Counted from the stretch's first letter, positions 34,899-44,090 are shown. The stretch: DNA of 59,732 nucleotides from Methanosaeta sp. PtaB.Bin018 (GCA_002067755.1 MVQH01000098.1:1-59732); one strand, 5' to 3'. Made by a program: numbers and translations. The notes: a model not told the origin generated them from the letters alone.

Positions 34899-35927
34899 AT
34901 GGTGATTTATATTCACAGATCTAATAAATATGAAGTGAATGCATACGTTGACGCTGATATGCTTGCCCACAATCTGTGCAGTTTCCCAAACACTGGCAAA
35001 AACAAAGATAAATTGGGATTGAGATTGTTTATTTTACTTGCATTGGCTCTTCAAATATTAAATGTTTTTGCGACTGATGACGGCATAAATTATGGCTCTC
35101 AGAATAGATTGGATGGTGATGATCGCAACAGATACGTCAATGATGATCTGATTGGTGGCCGCCTTGAGGGCAATAAAGTCATCTTTCGGCTCGATGATGT
35201 ATCTGCGGCTAGATCGAGTCTGCCTGCAGTTCAGGAAATACTAGACCTTTTTGACAAGAGCGGGACGCCGTTAGATGTTGGTATTATTCCACACGAGATG
35301 GGTCAGGATTCGTACATGATACCATTTATAAAACCATATGTACAAGAGGGCCTCATCGGCCTGAGCATTCATGGCTATGATCACAAGATAAACGAGTTTG
35401 ATGCTAGTTATTCGAATAGAACTGAGAAAGAGCTCTCAGATGGGCTGAATGCATCCGTTATATTTATAGAAAAGTATTTTGGAAAGAGACCTATCTCATT
35501 TTCTGTGCCATATGACGTCTTCGATGAGGCTGGGTTCAACGCGGTTCGCGATTCGGGCATGAAGATATTTAGTTCCCAGAAGATGTCAGAACCACGCCCA
35601 TCGGTCGAACCAGTGGATTATTTGGGAGTCTCCGATCCAATTCGCGGCTTGTACAGGCTCCCTGCTGTCATCAGTGTAAATCTTTGGGATTCCAATAGCA
35701 GGAGCTACGATGGCATGCTGCCGATAAGCGTCTTCACAAATAATATCAATGTTGCATTTAACGATTGGGGGTTCGCTGTAGTGACCATCGAGCCTCAGAG
35801 CTTCATGAACGATGATGGCAGCGTAAAAAAGGACCAAATTGAGATACTAGGCGAGATGATTAAAATATCCAAGGAGAGGGGCAAACCAACGACCTTTGAA
35901 GAGCTCTATTGGAACGACTTAGGATGA
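34899..35927 (+). CDS. Secreted polysaccharide deacetylase-like protein (CE4/DUF2334)
   Basis: This 342-residue protein has a membrane anchor or late signal segment near residues 40-58 (LGLRLFILLALALQILNVFA). The NodB-like barrel has motif 1 VIFRLDDVSAA, motif 2 LSIHGYDH (H-x3-H) and motif 3 SFSVPYDVFDEAG. The catalytic Asp and His residues are present. It follows the GH153-like gene by 14 bases, forming the second half of a split PgaB-like function. It is also related to the deacetylase-like domain at 28743-30503. Confidence 0.72.
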   Translation: MVIYIHRSNKYEVNAYVDADMLAHNLCSFPNTGKNKDKLGLRLFILLALALQILNVFATDDGINYGSQNRLDGDDRNRYVNDDLIGGRLEGNKVIFRLDDVSAARSSLPAVQEILDLFDKSGTPLDVGIIPHEMGQDSYMIPFIKPYVQEGLIGLSIHGYDHKINEFDASYSNRTEKELSDGLNASVIFIEKYFGKRPISFSVPYDVFDEAGFNAVRDSGMKIFSSQKMSEPRPSVEPVDYLGVSDPIRGLYRLPAVISVNLWDSNSRSYDGMLPISVFTNNINVAFNDWGFAVVTIEPQSFMNDDGSVKKDQIEILGEMIKISKERGKPTTFEELYWNDLG

Positions 35928-35963
35928 GCTCAGGGCTGATTCCCGCCAGTACACCCTTCAATG
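35926..35963. repeat. Half-palindrome related to the element at 24664
   Basis: GAGCTCAGGGCTGATTCCCG follows the stop of the deacetylase gene. It matches one arm of the 24664-24719 hairpin (GAACTCAGGGCTAATCCCC), and TTCAATG recurs after it. The opposite arm is missing, so this is a decayed or partial copy. Confidence 0.45.
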
Positions 35964-36030
35964 CTTCCATGTCTTTGAGTATCTCATGCAGTGGCCTTAA
36001 GCCCAGCCCCTTCACACAGCCTCGCTCTGC

Positions 36031-37185
36031 TCAATCGCTCCATTTCTCTTGGAAGCCCAGGGCGAATGCCTGGTATACGAACTCCAGAAACGCGTTCTTG
36101 TCAAGGGACATCTGCGATGAGGAGAGGGCATTCATGTAGTCGCAAATTCTGTGGCTTTTGCCCGAAACTGCAGCCGAGATCTGTGCTCCGTAAAGGGCCA
36201 TGACCTCTGGGATGCAGCTCTTTGGGAGGACGCCCCATACGAACTTGTCACGCAGATGGACAAGGGCAGCGACTGCCGCTACCGTGAGTGGATCCTTGAT
36301 GATATTCGAGAAGCTCTTCTCGAAGAGATCGGCGTTGTCCCTGGATAGGAGCTTTGCAATTCCCTGGCACATCTGCTGCCCATCGATCCTGAACCTCTCA
36401 AGATGGGAGAGAGATGAGCACTGGCCAGCTGGCGTCAGCCCATTTTGGAGGGCGAGAGCCCCAAGGACTGCGTCATGCATCGTGCGCCCGATGAGCTCGC
36501 CCACCTTCGAATGCTTTCCGGCAAAAGAGATCGCCTTGCCCCCGAGTTTGGATGCCACTGCGATCTGGTCGGTTCCAGTTCCCGTCGCAATGCCCTCAGA
36601 ATACCGGGAGGGGACCTCCAGCTCCTGGAGGGCTGCACTCTTGGCCTCTGTCGCAGTGATGACTGCGGTGACCATGGCGCCGGGCGTCAGCTCTCTGTTG
36701 ATGAATATCATGGCGTTTATGGTGCCAGGTCGCAGGTCGCATTCATGCTCTTTTACTGCTCTATCATCTTGCGGCTCGTAGTAGGTGGCGGGATCTCCAG
36801 CTCTGCCTGCATTTCCCTCTACACCGCCTGTGCATACTGCCACGACCTCAAGGTCGCAGAACCTCTCGTGGCAGATTGTGGCGTTGTTCATGTTGGCCGC
36901 GGTTCCAAGCGTTGCGCACTTGCTGAAGGGGAGGCTGTGGCGGTCGGCTACCTCTCTCTTATATTCGTCAGGACTGTCTACTGCAAGACGGTAAATCCGG
37001 GCATTCATGTGACCTCCTGCAGGCTCGCATGATTGGTGGTTGAAGATGTACATGAGATCGTCATGCAGCCCGCCGGCGGAGCTGCGGCAGGTGGACAGGA
37101 CCCGATGAGGGGTCATGAGCCTGGCGTAGACTATCTTCTCCTCCCGGCATAGCTCAATGCCGCCATAAAACTCTGCAAGTCTCAT
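36031..37185 (-). CDS. cbiZ: Adenosylcobinamide amidohydrolase (CbiZ)
   Basis: This 384-residue protein belongs to the CbiZ family. CbiZ cleaves the amide bond of adenosylcobinamide to give adenosylcobyric acid, allowing archaea to salvage incomplete corrinoids. The family core is present near the N-terminus (RVLSTCRSSAGGLHDDLMYI, FNHQSCEP) and in ATLGTAANMNNATI, TGGVEGNAGRAGDPATYYE and ATGTGTDQIAVAS. The C-terminal extension (about 240-384) is longer than minimal CbiZ. It is preceded after 14 bases by a double-nitrilase gene, and both face the CobN operon, tying the locus to corrinoid handling. Confidence 0.85.
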   Translation of the reverse strand: MRLAEFYGGIELCREEKIVYARLMTPHRVLSTCRSSAGGLHDDLMYIFNHQSCEPAGGHMNARIYRLAVDSPDEYKREVADRHSLPFSKCATLGTAANMNNATICHERFCDLEVVAVCTGGVEGNAGRAGDPATYYEPQDDRAVKEHECDLRPGTINAMIFINRELTPGAMVTAVITATEAKSAALQELEVPSRYSEGIATGTGTDQIAVASKLGGKAISFAGKHSKVGELIGRTMHDAVLGALALQNGLTPAGQCSSLSHLERFRIDGQQMCQGIAKLLSRDNADLFEKSFSNIIKDPLTVAAVAALVHLRDKFVWGVLPKSCIPEVMALYGAQISAAVSGKSHRICDYMNALSSSQMSLDKNAFLEFVYQAFALGFQEKWSD

Positions 37186-37199
37186 TCTTCTGGCCTCCT

Positions 37200-38873
37200 T
37201 TACATAACAATTTTAAGATCGCTTAAATCAAGCAGCACTCCATAGTCTATGTTCTCCAGGAACCTCTTCTCTCTGGAGTCTTTCGTACCGAACTTTGCAA
37301 TATTGATGGCATCTTTATCTGGTGGAGATGACAGGCAAAAGATCCTTTCAGGATACCTGGAGTAACTGCACAGCAAGCTCTCTCCAATGGCATAAAGCCC
37401 TCTGCAGTCTCCCCATTGATTGGACACGGCCAGGTGCATCTGCTCGCCCAGCCTTGCCTCCCAGATGAACCTGGTTGTGGCATCGTCCCAGAGGGCAGGC
37501 ACACAGAGCATGTCTGCGCCAAGCTTTGCCAGAGAATCTGCGGCCTCAGGAAACATAAGGTCGTGGCCGAGGAGCATTCCTATCCTGGCGAAGGGAAGGT
37601 CAAAGGCCTCAAAACCGCAGTCTCCTAAACATGCCCATGTCTTATCACGCGGGGTGAGGTGAACTGCTCTGTACTTTCCCAGGACCCCATTGGGACCAAC
37701 CAGGACAGAGCTGTTATAGAGCCCCCTCTCGTCCCACTCAGCCATGCCAAAGACGATGAAGAGATCCTTTTCTTGCGCTTTTCTGGCAAAAAGGTCTGTC
37801 GTCTTCCCAGGTATCTCCTCCGAGCATATCTCCGCCTCCTCTGAGCTGAAAAGTGCTCCAGATGTGGAGAGCTCCGGCAGAACGACGAGGTTGACCTTCT
37901 GCTCGTCTCGGGCAGCTTTTTCCACTGCCTCGTCTATGAGCCTGAGGGCCCTCAACACATTGGCAGGCACATCCAGAGGCTCAGGGCATAACTGCAGGGT
38001 TGCTGCCGTAAAATTTGCAGCCTGCGGCAAACCTAGAAGGAACTCGATATTGATATGGGAGTATGGATCCAAAGTTATGTCTCCATAGAATTTAGGCCGC
38101 CTGCAGCTCAAGGCATTCTGCATCCTGATGCTGCTCGAGGGCAAAGCGCCGTAGATGATGGTCTCCTCAGGAGAGCCGATCTGCACCATCGCCTCTCCTC
38201 GAGGACCTACGATGAAGGATTGAGCACCATTGCAGTCCATGACCCTGTCCCTCCCTGTCCTGTTGCATGCCAGGATGTACATGCCGTTTTCTAGGGCTCT
38301 GGCCCGCCAAAATTTTTCGGGGTTGTGGTGCTCAGGAGGCCAGTTGGCCGGAACCAGCAGGATCCTAGCACCTTGAAGGGCCGCGATCCTCGCGGGCTTG
38401 TATGAGTAAGTGTCGGAGCAGATCAACATGCTGATCGGTCCAAACTCTGTCTGGACCACGCTAACTGGGATATTGCCCTTTGCAGCCCAGAGATTTTCCC
38501 TGAAGGCAGGAGACAGCTTGCGGTGTCTGGCCACGACGCATCCCGACGGTCCCAACAAGGCCGCTGAGTTATAGAAAATGTCAGTCCTTGGATCGCGCTC
38601 AGGCATGCCGATGCAGATGTAGCAGCAATGCTCCTTTGCGATCTGACCAAAGGCCTCAGTCGTCGGCCCAGGAATGCTCTCAGCAAGAGGAGCAATCTCC
38701 CTGCGGCTCTCAAAGGCGTAGCCGGTAGTGGCAAGCTCAGTATTCACGATTATTCGGGAGCCCACTTGAGCTGCCTCCTCATTTAAAGCTAATAGCCTGC
38801 CGATATTTTTATCCTTGTCCTTCCAGGAGATCGACGCGTGAACGAGTGCAACCTTCAGCTCTTCGCATGGCAT
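37200..38873 (-). CDS. Tandem double-nitrilase protein with one intact and one degenerate domain
   Basis: This protein of about 557 residues holds two nitrilase-superfamily domains. The first (about 1-265) keeps the Glu-Lys-Cys triad: E in NTELATTGY, K in RHRKLSP and C in MLICSDTY. The second (about 285-550) keeps Glu in VLPELSTSG. In it the Lys position reads A in KYRAVHL and the Cys position reads G in MLLGHDLMFPE, so it is probably non-catalytic. The start at 38873 is chosen because GAGGAG lies 9 bases upstream of that Met. It is co-directional with cbiZ. An amidase role on a corrinoid side chain is possible but unproven. Confidence 0.83.
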   Translation of the reverse strand: MPCEELKVALVHASISWKDKDKNIGRLLALNEEAAQVGSRIIVNTELATTGYAFESRREIAPLAESIPGPTTEAFGQIAKEHCCYICIGMPERDPRTDIFYNSAALLGPSGCVVARHRKLSPAFRENLWAAKGNIPVSVVQTEFGPISMLICSDTYSYKPARIAALQGARILLVPANWPPEHHNPEKFWRARALENGMYILACNRTGRDRVMDCNGAQSFIVGPRGEAMVQIGSPEETIIYGALPSSSIRMQNALSCRRPKFYGDITLDPYSHINIEFLLGLPQAANFTAATLQLCPEPLDVPANVLRALRLIDEAVEKAARDEQKVNLVVLPELSTSGALFSSEEAEICSEEIPGKTTDLFARKAQEKDLFIVFGMAEWDERGLYNSSVLVGPNGVLGKYRAVHLTPRDKTWACLGDCGFEAFDLPFARIGMLLGHDLMFPEAADSLAKLGADMLCVPALWDDATTRFIWEARLGEQMHLAVSNQWGDCRGLYAIGESLLCSYSRYPERIFCLSSPPDKDAINIAKFGTKDSREKRFLENIDYGVLLDLSDLKIVM

Positions 38874-38900
38874 ACTATCAGTCTCCTCGCTATAACCCAA

Positions 38901-39055
38901 AGAATCATTTGATCCATACTCGCCAGATCATACTCGCCAGATGATCTAGAATGCCCTCGAAAGCTTTATTTAATCAACTAAACTAGCATTAAATTAAAAA
39001 ATGTTTTGTTACATGAAGGTCAGCATGATCAAAGATAGCGGGATGGATTAATACG
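38901..39055. promoter_or_regulatory. Divergent promoter with 14-bp tandem repeat, between nitrilase-cbiZ and cobN operons
   Basis: The unit CATACTCGCCAGAT occurs twice head to tail (38915-38928 and 38929-38942), embedded in GATC-ended symmetry. AT-rich TATA candidates for cobN follow (TTTATTTAAT near 38964, ATTAAATTAAAAA near 38989). A tandem operator placed between two divergent operons would let one factor control both. Confidence 0.5.
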
Positions 39056-42000
39056 ATGAAGGTCAAGATTGCCTATGTCACAACACAGGAAGCAAGCGAC
39101 GTCTTCCCTCTCACATCAGCACTAAAAGAGCTGATCCGCCAGAAAGGGGAGGTGGCAGAGGTAGCAGTCAGATCCGGCGAGGACCTCAAGGATGCCGCCC
39201 AAATGGAGCAGTTTGTGCAGTTTGCCAGAGGCTGTCATCTGGTCATCTTCAATTTGCACGGCGGAAAGAAGAGCCTTCCCTCCTTCGACGAGCTGATCCA
39301 GAGGCTGCAAAACAGCGGCGCCTCGATCTTTGCCCAGTCAGCCTCAAACGAGCCCGAGGTCGATCTCATGAGGCTGTCGACCGTCGACGGCGAGGTCTAC
39401 AGGAGAGTCTCTCAATATCTCGACTATGGCGGACGGGAGAACTTCTACAACCTCCTCCTCTACCTGGCCAATCATCTCGCAGGAGCAGATTATGCTTTCT
39501 CCAAGCCCGTGAGGCCCACCTGGGAGGGCATCTATCATCCATCATTCGATCATGTTCCGACCCTGGATGAGTATCTGAAGAGCAAGTACGTAGCCGGTCG
39601 GCCTACGGTTGGCCTGTGGTTCTACCAGAGCCTCTGGCGTGCGGGAAACACTGCCTTCATCGACGGGCTGATCGCTGAGATCGAGGGGCAGGGCGCAAAT
39701 GTCATTCCAGTCTTCCTTCACGCCCAAAAAGACGTCGAGCGGGGAACGAAGGGTGCGGAGTGGGTGGTCGAAAATTTCTTCATGTTGGACGGACGGCCCC
39801 TCATCGACGTCCTGATCAGCACCCTCATGTTCTCGCTCTCCATCAAGCCTTGGGAGGGATCGGGCAGAGACGGGGCTGAGGAGGTCGCAAGATCTGAGCA
39901 GTGGTTCTTGAAGCGGCTGAATGTCCCAGTCCTGAAGGCCCCAGTGACCTACAACTCTCCCGCAGAGTGGATGCAGTCGCTTCAGGGCTTGAGCCCCCTG
40001 GACATCTCCATGGGTGTCGCCATGCCGGAGTTTGACGGAATGCTGATTGCAGTTCCTGTGGCAGCCAGGGAGAGATCAGACATAGATCCGCTGACTGGAG
40101 CGAGGATCATCAGGTTTGAGCCGCTGCCCGAGCGCATCTCCAAGATCGTGCGACTGAGCCTGAACTGGGCGAAGCTTCGGCATATTCCCAATTCCCAGAA
40201 GAAGGTGGCAATCATCTTTCACAACTACCCTCCCAGGGACGACCGCATAGGCTCGGCCTTCGGCCTGGACTCGCCCGTATCGGTCTTGAACATCATGAAG
40301 GCTATGAAGGACGCAGGATACACGATTGAGAGAATGCCCAAGAGCGGCCAGGCCCTGATCGAGGAGGTGAAGAGCGGGCTCACCCTTGACAGGCGCTGGA
40401 GGAGCCCCGACGAGCTGGCGAGGAGGGCGATCGACTCAGTACCTGAGGGGGAATATGAATCCTGGTTTGGGCAGCTCCCAGTGGCAGTGCAAGGGAAGAT
40501 GACCTCTGCCTGGGGAGAGCCGCCGGGAGAGCTTTTCGTTCATAAGAAGAGCCTGATAATTCCTGGGATCATCAACGGCAATATCTTCATAGGCCTTCAG
40601 CCCCCGCGCGGCTTTCTAGAGGACCCAGCAGCCATCTACCACAGCCCAGATCATCCCATTCCCCACCACTACTATGCATACTACCGCTGGATTCGGGATG
40701 TATTCCGGGCGGATGTCGTCATGCACATCGGAAAGCACGGATCTCTTGAATGGCTTCCTGGAAAGTCGGTGGGCCTCTCCCAGTTATGCTTCCCAGACAT
40801 CGCCATATCCGATCTTCCCAACATCTATCCCTACATCATAAACAATCCTGGCGAGGGAACTCAGGCCAAGAGGAGGAGCTACTGCTGCATCATCGATCAT
40901 CTGGTTCCAGCGATGCACAATGCCGATTCCTACGACGAGATGGCAGAGCTGGAGGTGATGCTTGCTGATTACTATCAGGCAGCCTCTGAGGACCCAACCA
41001 AGCTGCAGACGCAGAAGAGGATGATCTGGGAGAAGGTCTGCGAGGCCAAGCTGGACCATGACCTTGAGATCGATGAGAAGGCTGCGTTCTTGGATTTTGA
41101 CAAATTCCTGGAGATGCTTCACGAATATCTGCACGAGATGGCAGACACTCAGATCAGGGACGGGCTTCACATCCTGGGCGAGCCGCCTGAAGGCTCGCGC
41201 CTGGATGAGTTCCTGGTTGCGCTCACAAGGATTGCCAACGGCCCTGTGCCCTCTCTCCGCCAGTCGTTGGCAGAGGCCCTGGGCTACGATTACGACTATC
41301 TTCTGGCCAACAGGGGCAAGATCGCCCATGGATCGAAGACCTGTGGCCAGGTGATCGAGGATCTGGGCGCTCTCGCCCTTCGTCTGGTGTCAGGGCTTCA
41401 TGAGCAGGGCTTCGACAGAGCGCATATTCCTGCCCTGGAAGAGAAGATGCTGGGAAGGAGAAGTCCGAAGGTTGAATTGGTGCTGGACTACATAGCAGCC
41501 ACGCTTGTGCCAAACATCGATGCAACTGTGGACGAGCTTTCAGCCACCCTTTGTGCCTGTCAGGGCGGTTTTGTCTCGCCCGGGCCCTCCGGGGCTCCCA
41601 CACGTGGAATGGCAGACATACTTCCCACTGGAAGGAACTTCTACTCAGTCGATCCTCAGGCGATTCCCTCCCAGGCGGCCTGGAAGGTGGGCGTCGCCCA
41701 GGCAGAGGCGCTGCTCAAGCGTTATCTGGAGGATGAGGGACGCTATCCAGAGTCCATTGGAATCGTTATCTGGGGAAGTCCCACAATGCGAACCAAGGGC
41801 GATGACATAGCCGAGGTCCTATGCCTCATGGGCGTCCGGCCTGTCTGGGAGGTGAAGAGCGGCAGAGTTATCGGAATTGAGCTCATTCCCATGGAGGAGC
41901 TTCAGCGTCCACGCATAGACGTTATGCTGCGCATCAGCGGCTTCTTCCGGGATGCCTTTCCCAATATAGTTCATCTCGTAGACAGGGCCGTTGAGCTGGT

Positions 42001-42859
42001 GGCGCAGCAGAAGGAGCCGGCTGAGCAGAACTTCCTGGCAAAGCACGTATCCGCAGACATTTCTGAGAAGACGTCCGCAGGAATCGACAGGGAGCAGGCC
42101 AAAATCGAGGCATGCTACCGCATCTTTGGCTGCCGCCCCGGAGCCTACGGCGCCGGCGTCTCCGATGCCATTGATTCCAAAAACTGGAAGGATGAAAAAG
42201 ACCTGGCAGAGATCTACGTCAAGTGGGGAGGCTATGCCTATGGCCGCAAGGACTTCGGAGTGACGGTTCCCGATGAGTTCCGAAGGCGGCTCAGCAGACT
42301 CGACCTCACGGTCAAGAACGAGGACACTCGCGAGTACGATATGCTGGACGGCGATGATTTCTACTCCTATCACGGTGGCATGATCGCAGCCGTCAAGGCG
42401 CTGAAAGGCGAGCTTCCCCGTTCGTACTGCGGGGACAGCTCCGATCCTGACAGGGTGAAGACCAGGAGCACTGTTGAGGAGACAAAGCACATCTTCCGGG
42501 CCCGCATTCTCAACCCCAAGTGGATCGAGAGCATGAAGCGGCACGGCTACAAGGGCGCAGGTGATCTCTCCCGAATGGTCGACATCGCCTTCGGCTGGGA
42601 TGCGACCGCCGAGGTTTTGGAAGATTGGATGTATGAGGCTCTGGCTCGCAGATACGCCCTGGACAAGGATATGCAGGAGTGGCTAAAAGGTGTGAATCCC
42701 CATGCCCTGCAGAACATCGCCGAGAGGCTGCTCGAGGCAGTGGAGCGGGGGATGTGGCAGGCAACTGACGAGATGAAGCAGGAGCTTCGGGACGTTTACC
42801 TGGATATCGAGGGGTGGATCGAGGATGATCAACGAACGGATGATAATTCGAGGAGTTAG
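39056..42859 (+). CDS. cobN: CobN-like cobaltochelatase / Mg-chelatase H superfamily subunit
   Basis: This 1267-residue protein is the large tetrapyrrole-binding chelatase subunit, typical in length. The most diagnostic stretch is VVMHIGKHGSLEWLPGKSVG near residue 556. PNIYPYIINNPGEGTQAKRR and the late YAYGRKDFGV and YDMLDGDDFYSYHGGM also fit the family. CobN inserts cobalt into the corrin ring with ATPase partners (CobS/T or ChlI/D-like), none of which are in the window. Methanogens often have several CobN homologues of unclear metal or substrate. The radical SAM gene follows 17 bases later, indicating an operon. Confidence 0.88.
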   Translation: MKVKIAYVTTQEASDVFPLTSALKELIRQKGEVAEVAVRSGEDLKDAAQMEQFVQFARGCHLVIFNLHGGKKSLPSFDELIQRLQNSGASIFAQSASNEPEVDLMRLSTVDGEVYRRVSQYLDYGGRENFYNLLLYLANHLAGADYAFSKPVRPTWEGIYHPSFDHVPTLDEYLKSKYVAGRPTVGLWFYQSLWRAGNTAFIDGLIAEIEGQGANVIPVFLHAQKDVERGTKGAEWVVENFFMLDGRPLIDVLISTLMFSLSIKPWEGSGRDGAEEVARSEQWFLKRLNVPVLKAPVTYNSPAEWMQSLQGLSPLDISMGVAMPEFDGMLIAVPVAARERSDIDPLTGARIIRFEPLPERISKIVRLSLNWAKLRHIPNSQKKVAIIFHNYPPRDDRIGSAFGLDSPVSVLNIMKAMKDAGYTIERMPKSGQALIEEVKSGLTLDRRWRSPDELARRAIDSVPEGEYESWFGQLPVAVQGKMTSAWGEPPGELFVHKKSLIIPGIINGNIFIGLQPPRGFLEDPAAIYHSPDHPIPHHYYAYYRWIRDVFRADVVMHIGKHGSLEWLPGKSVGLSQLCFPDIAISDLPNIYPYIINNPGEGTQAKRRSYCCIIDHLVPAMHNADSYDEMAELEVMLADYYQAASEDPTKLQTQKRMIWEKVCEAKLDHDLEIDEKAAFLDFDKFLEMLHEYLHEMADTQIRDGLHILGEPPEGSRLDEFLVALTRIANGPVPSLRQSLAEALGYDYDYLLANRGKIAHGSKTCGQVIEDLGALALRLVSGLHEQGFDRAHIPALEEKMLGRRSPKVELVLDYIAATLVPNIDATVDELSATLCACQGGFVSPGPSGAPTRGMADILPTGRNFYSVDPQAIPSQAAWKVGVAQAEALLKRYLEDEGRYPESIGIVIWGSPTMRTKGDDIAEVLCLMGVRPVWEVKSGRVIGIELIPMEELQRPRIDVMLRISGFFRDAFPNIVHLVDRAVELVAQQKEPAEQNFLAKHVSADISEKTSAGIDREQAKIEACYRIFGCRPGAYGAGVSDAIDSKNWKDEKDLAEIYVKWGGYAYGRKDFGVTVPDEFRRRLSRLDLTVKNEDTREYDMLDGDDFYSYHGGMIAAVKALKGELPRSYCGDSSDPDRVKTRSTVEETKHIFRARILNPKWIESMKRHGYKGAGDLSRMVDIAFGWDATAEVLEDWMYEALARRYALDKDMQEWLKGVNPHALQNIAERLLEAVERGMWQATDEMKQELRDVYLDIEGWIEDDQRTDDNSRS

Positions 42860-42876
42860 GCATTGAGACATCTTCG

Positions 42877-43935
42877 ATGATCGAGGATAGCCCCGGCCTT
42901 CTGGCCTTGTCCGTGACAAGTGATTGCAACCTTCGCTGCCGCTACTGCTATGCCTGCGGCGGTGAGTCGAGCGCCTCGATGAGCTGGACCACCGCCAGGC
43001 GGGCCATCGATGTGATGGCGGAATGCTTTCGGAGCTTCAAGATCCAGTTCACCGGCGGCGAGCCGCTTCTCAATATGGATCTCATTGAGATGGCGGTGGC
43101 CTACATTGATGAGATAGGCCTGCAGGTTCCCTGCCAGGTTCAGACCAACGCCACACTCATAAATCATGATGTTGCCGAGGCTCTCCAGAGCCTCAGGATC
43201 GCAGTAGGCGTGAGCCTGGACGCCCCTCCTTTGGTGAACGACCATCTTCGGCCTTTTCCTGATGGCAGAGGCTCCACAGGGTCGGCACTGAAAGGGATTT
43301 TTGCCCTGCGAGAAGAAGGCATTCGAGTGGGCGCGACATGCGTTATCTCCAGCGCAAACGCAGGGGCGCTTGCGGGACTGGTGGACCTGCTGAGCTATCT
43401 TGGGAACGTGGAAGGAATCGCCATGGACTTCCTGCGGCCAGTTGGCAGAGCTAGCCGCTCGATGCAGCCAGACCCGAGCGCGGCCGCCGAAGGCATTGAA
43501 GCTGCCATAAAACGCGCCGATCGAATTGCTGAGATGGGCGGACGAAGGATAAGATTCAGGGAGATCGAGCGGATGAAGGGCGCACTGCGTCGTGACGAAA
43601 AGAGGACTCATCACTGCTATTTTGATTCATGCAGATCTCTGGTTGTGCTGGCCGATGGCAGATCTTACGTCTGCCCATCACTTCTCAATCAGAATCTTGG
43701 GTTGGGCGACATCAAGACACCTGACTTTGCAGATGGGCTCTTGGATCGAATGGCTGCAGCACGCTGCCTGGTGCAAGCCCCTCAAGTATGCCAGACCTGT
43801 CCTGATAGGTGGCTGTGCGGTGGGCCGTGTCTGGCCCATTATGTCGCTGGTTTGAATTTGGATATCGAGTGTCTCTCAAAGAAGGTCTTCATGAGATATG
43901 CCAGAAAAACGCCCACTACCCAAGGTCTGCAGTAG
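42877..43935 (+). CDS. Radical SAM protein with SPASM-like C-terminal domain
   Basis: This 352-residue protein has the radical SAM motif CNLRCRYC (C17, C21, C24) with a neighbouring Cys in YAC, the SAM-binding FTGGEPLL near 60-67, and a C-terminal Cys-rich region: CYFDSCRSLVVLADGRSYVC, then VCQTCPDRWLCGGPC. That pattern suggests one or two auxiliary 4Fe-4S clusters, as in peptide-maturing SPASM enzymes. No candidate precursor peptide was seen nearby. Its tight linkage to cobN suggests it acts in the same pathway or on that protein. The substrate is unknown. Confidence 0.82.
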   Translation: MIEDSPGLLALSVTSDCNLRCRYCYACGGESSASMSWTTARRAIDVMAECFRSFKIQFTGGEPLLNMDLIEMAVAYIDEIGLQVPCQVQTNATLINHDVAEALQSLRIAVGVSLDAPPLVNDHLRPFPDGRGSTGSALKGIFALREEGIRVGATCVISSANAGALAGLVDLLSYLGNVEGIAMDFLRPVGRASRSMQPDPSAAAEGIEAAIKRADRIAEMGGRRIRFREIERMKGALRRDEKRTHHCYFDSCRSLVVLADGRSYVCPSLLNQNLGLGDIKTPDFADGLLDRMAAARCLVQAPQVCQTCPDRWLCGGPCLAHYVAGLNLDIECLSKKVFMRYARKTPTTQGLQ

Positions 43936-43936
43936 T

Positions 43937-43965
43937 CTCCCGGACTTGCAAGTCCCCGGGGGAGG
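43937..43965 (+). terminator. Strong hairpin after the radical SAM gene
   Basis: Immediately past the TAG, CTCCCGGACTT pairs with AAGTCC and CCGGGGGAG, with one small bulge and a tight GC loop. It probably marks the 3' end of the cobN-radical SAM transcript, or an end of the adjoining transposon relic. Confidence 0.4.
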
Positions 43966-43991
43966 TGCGACGTCGGTCGCAACAGGATGAG

Positions 43992-44090
43992 AGCGAAGCC
44001 CTTCCCATGATTACTTTCGCTCTGTGCATTAGCCATATATCTCAAAACGACCTATTGTATTCCCACCCTTCAGGGCATGGGAGGAGTTCG
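43992..44090. repeat. IS605-like relic including dispersed repeat copy 2
   Basis: The first 60 bases (43992-44051) match 21116-21176. They are followed by a hairpin CCCACCC-TTCA-GGGCATGGG (44062-44081) and GAGGAGTTCG, which looks like a transposon end of the IS200/IS605 group. No transposase gene remains. Confidence 0.5.

Noticed and set aside
41819-42544. 241-codon minus-strand open frame within cobN
   Set aside because: cobN is continuous and conserved across the region; the antisense frame has no recognisable domain.
42856-43614. 252-codon minus-strand open frame within the radical SAM gene
   Set aside because: The plus-strand frame carries the CxxxCxxC and SPASM cysteines; the antisense frame is unsupported.
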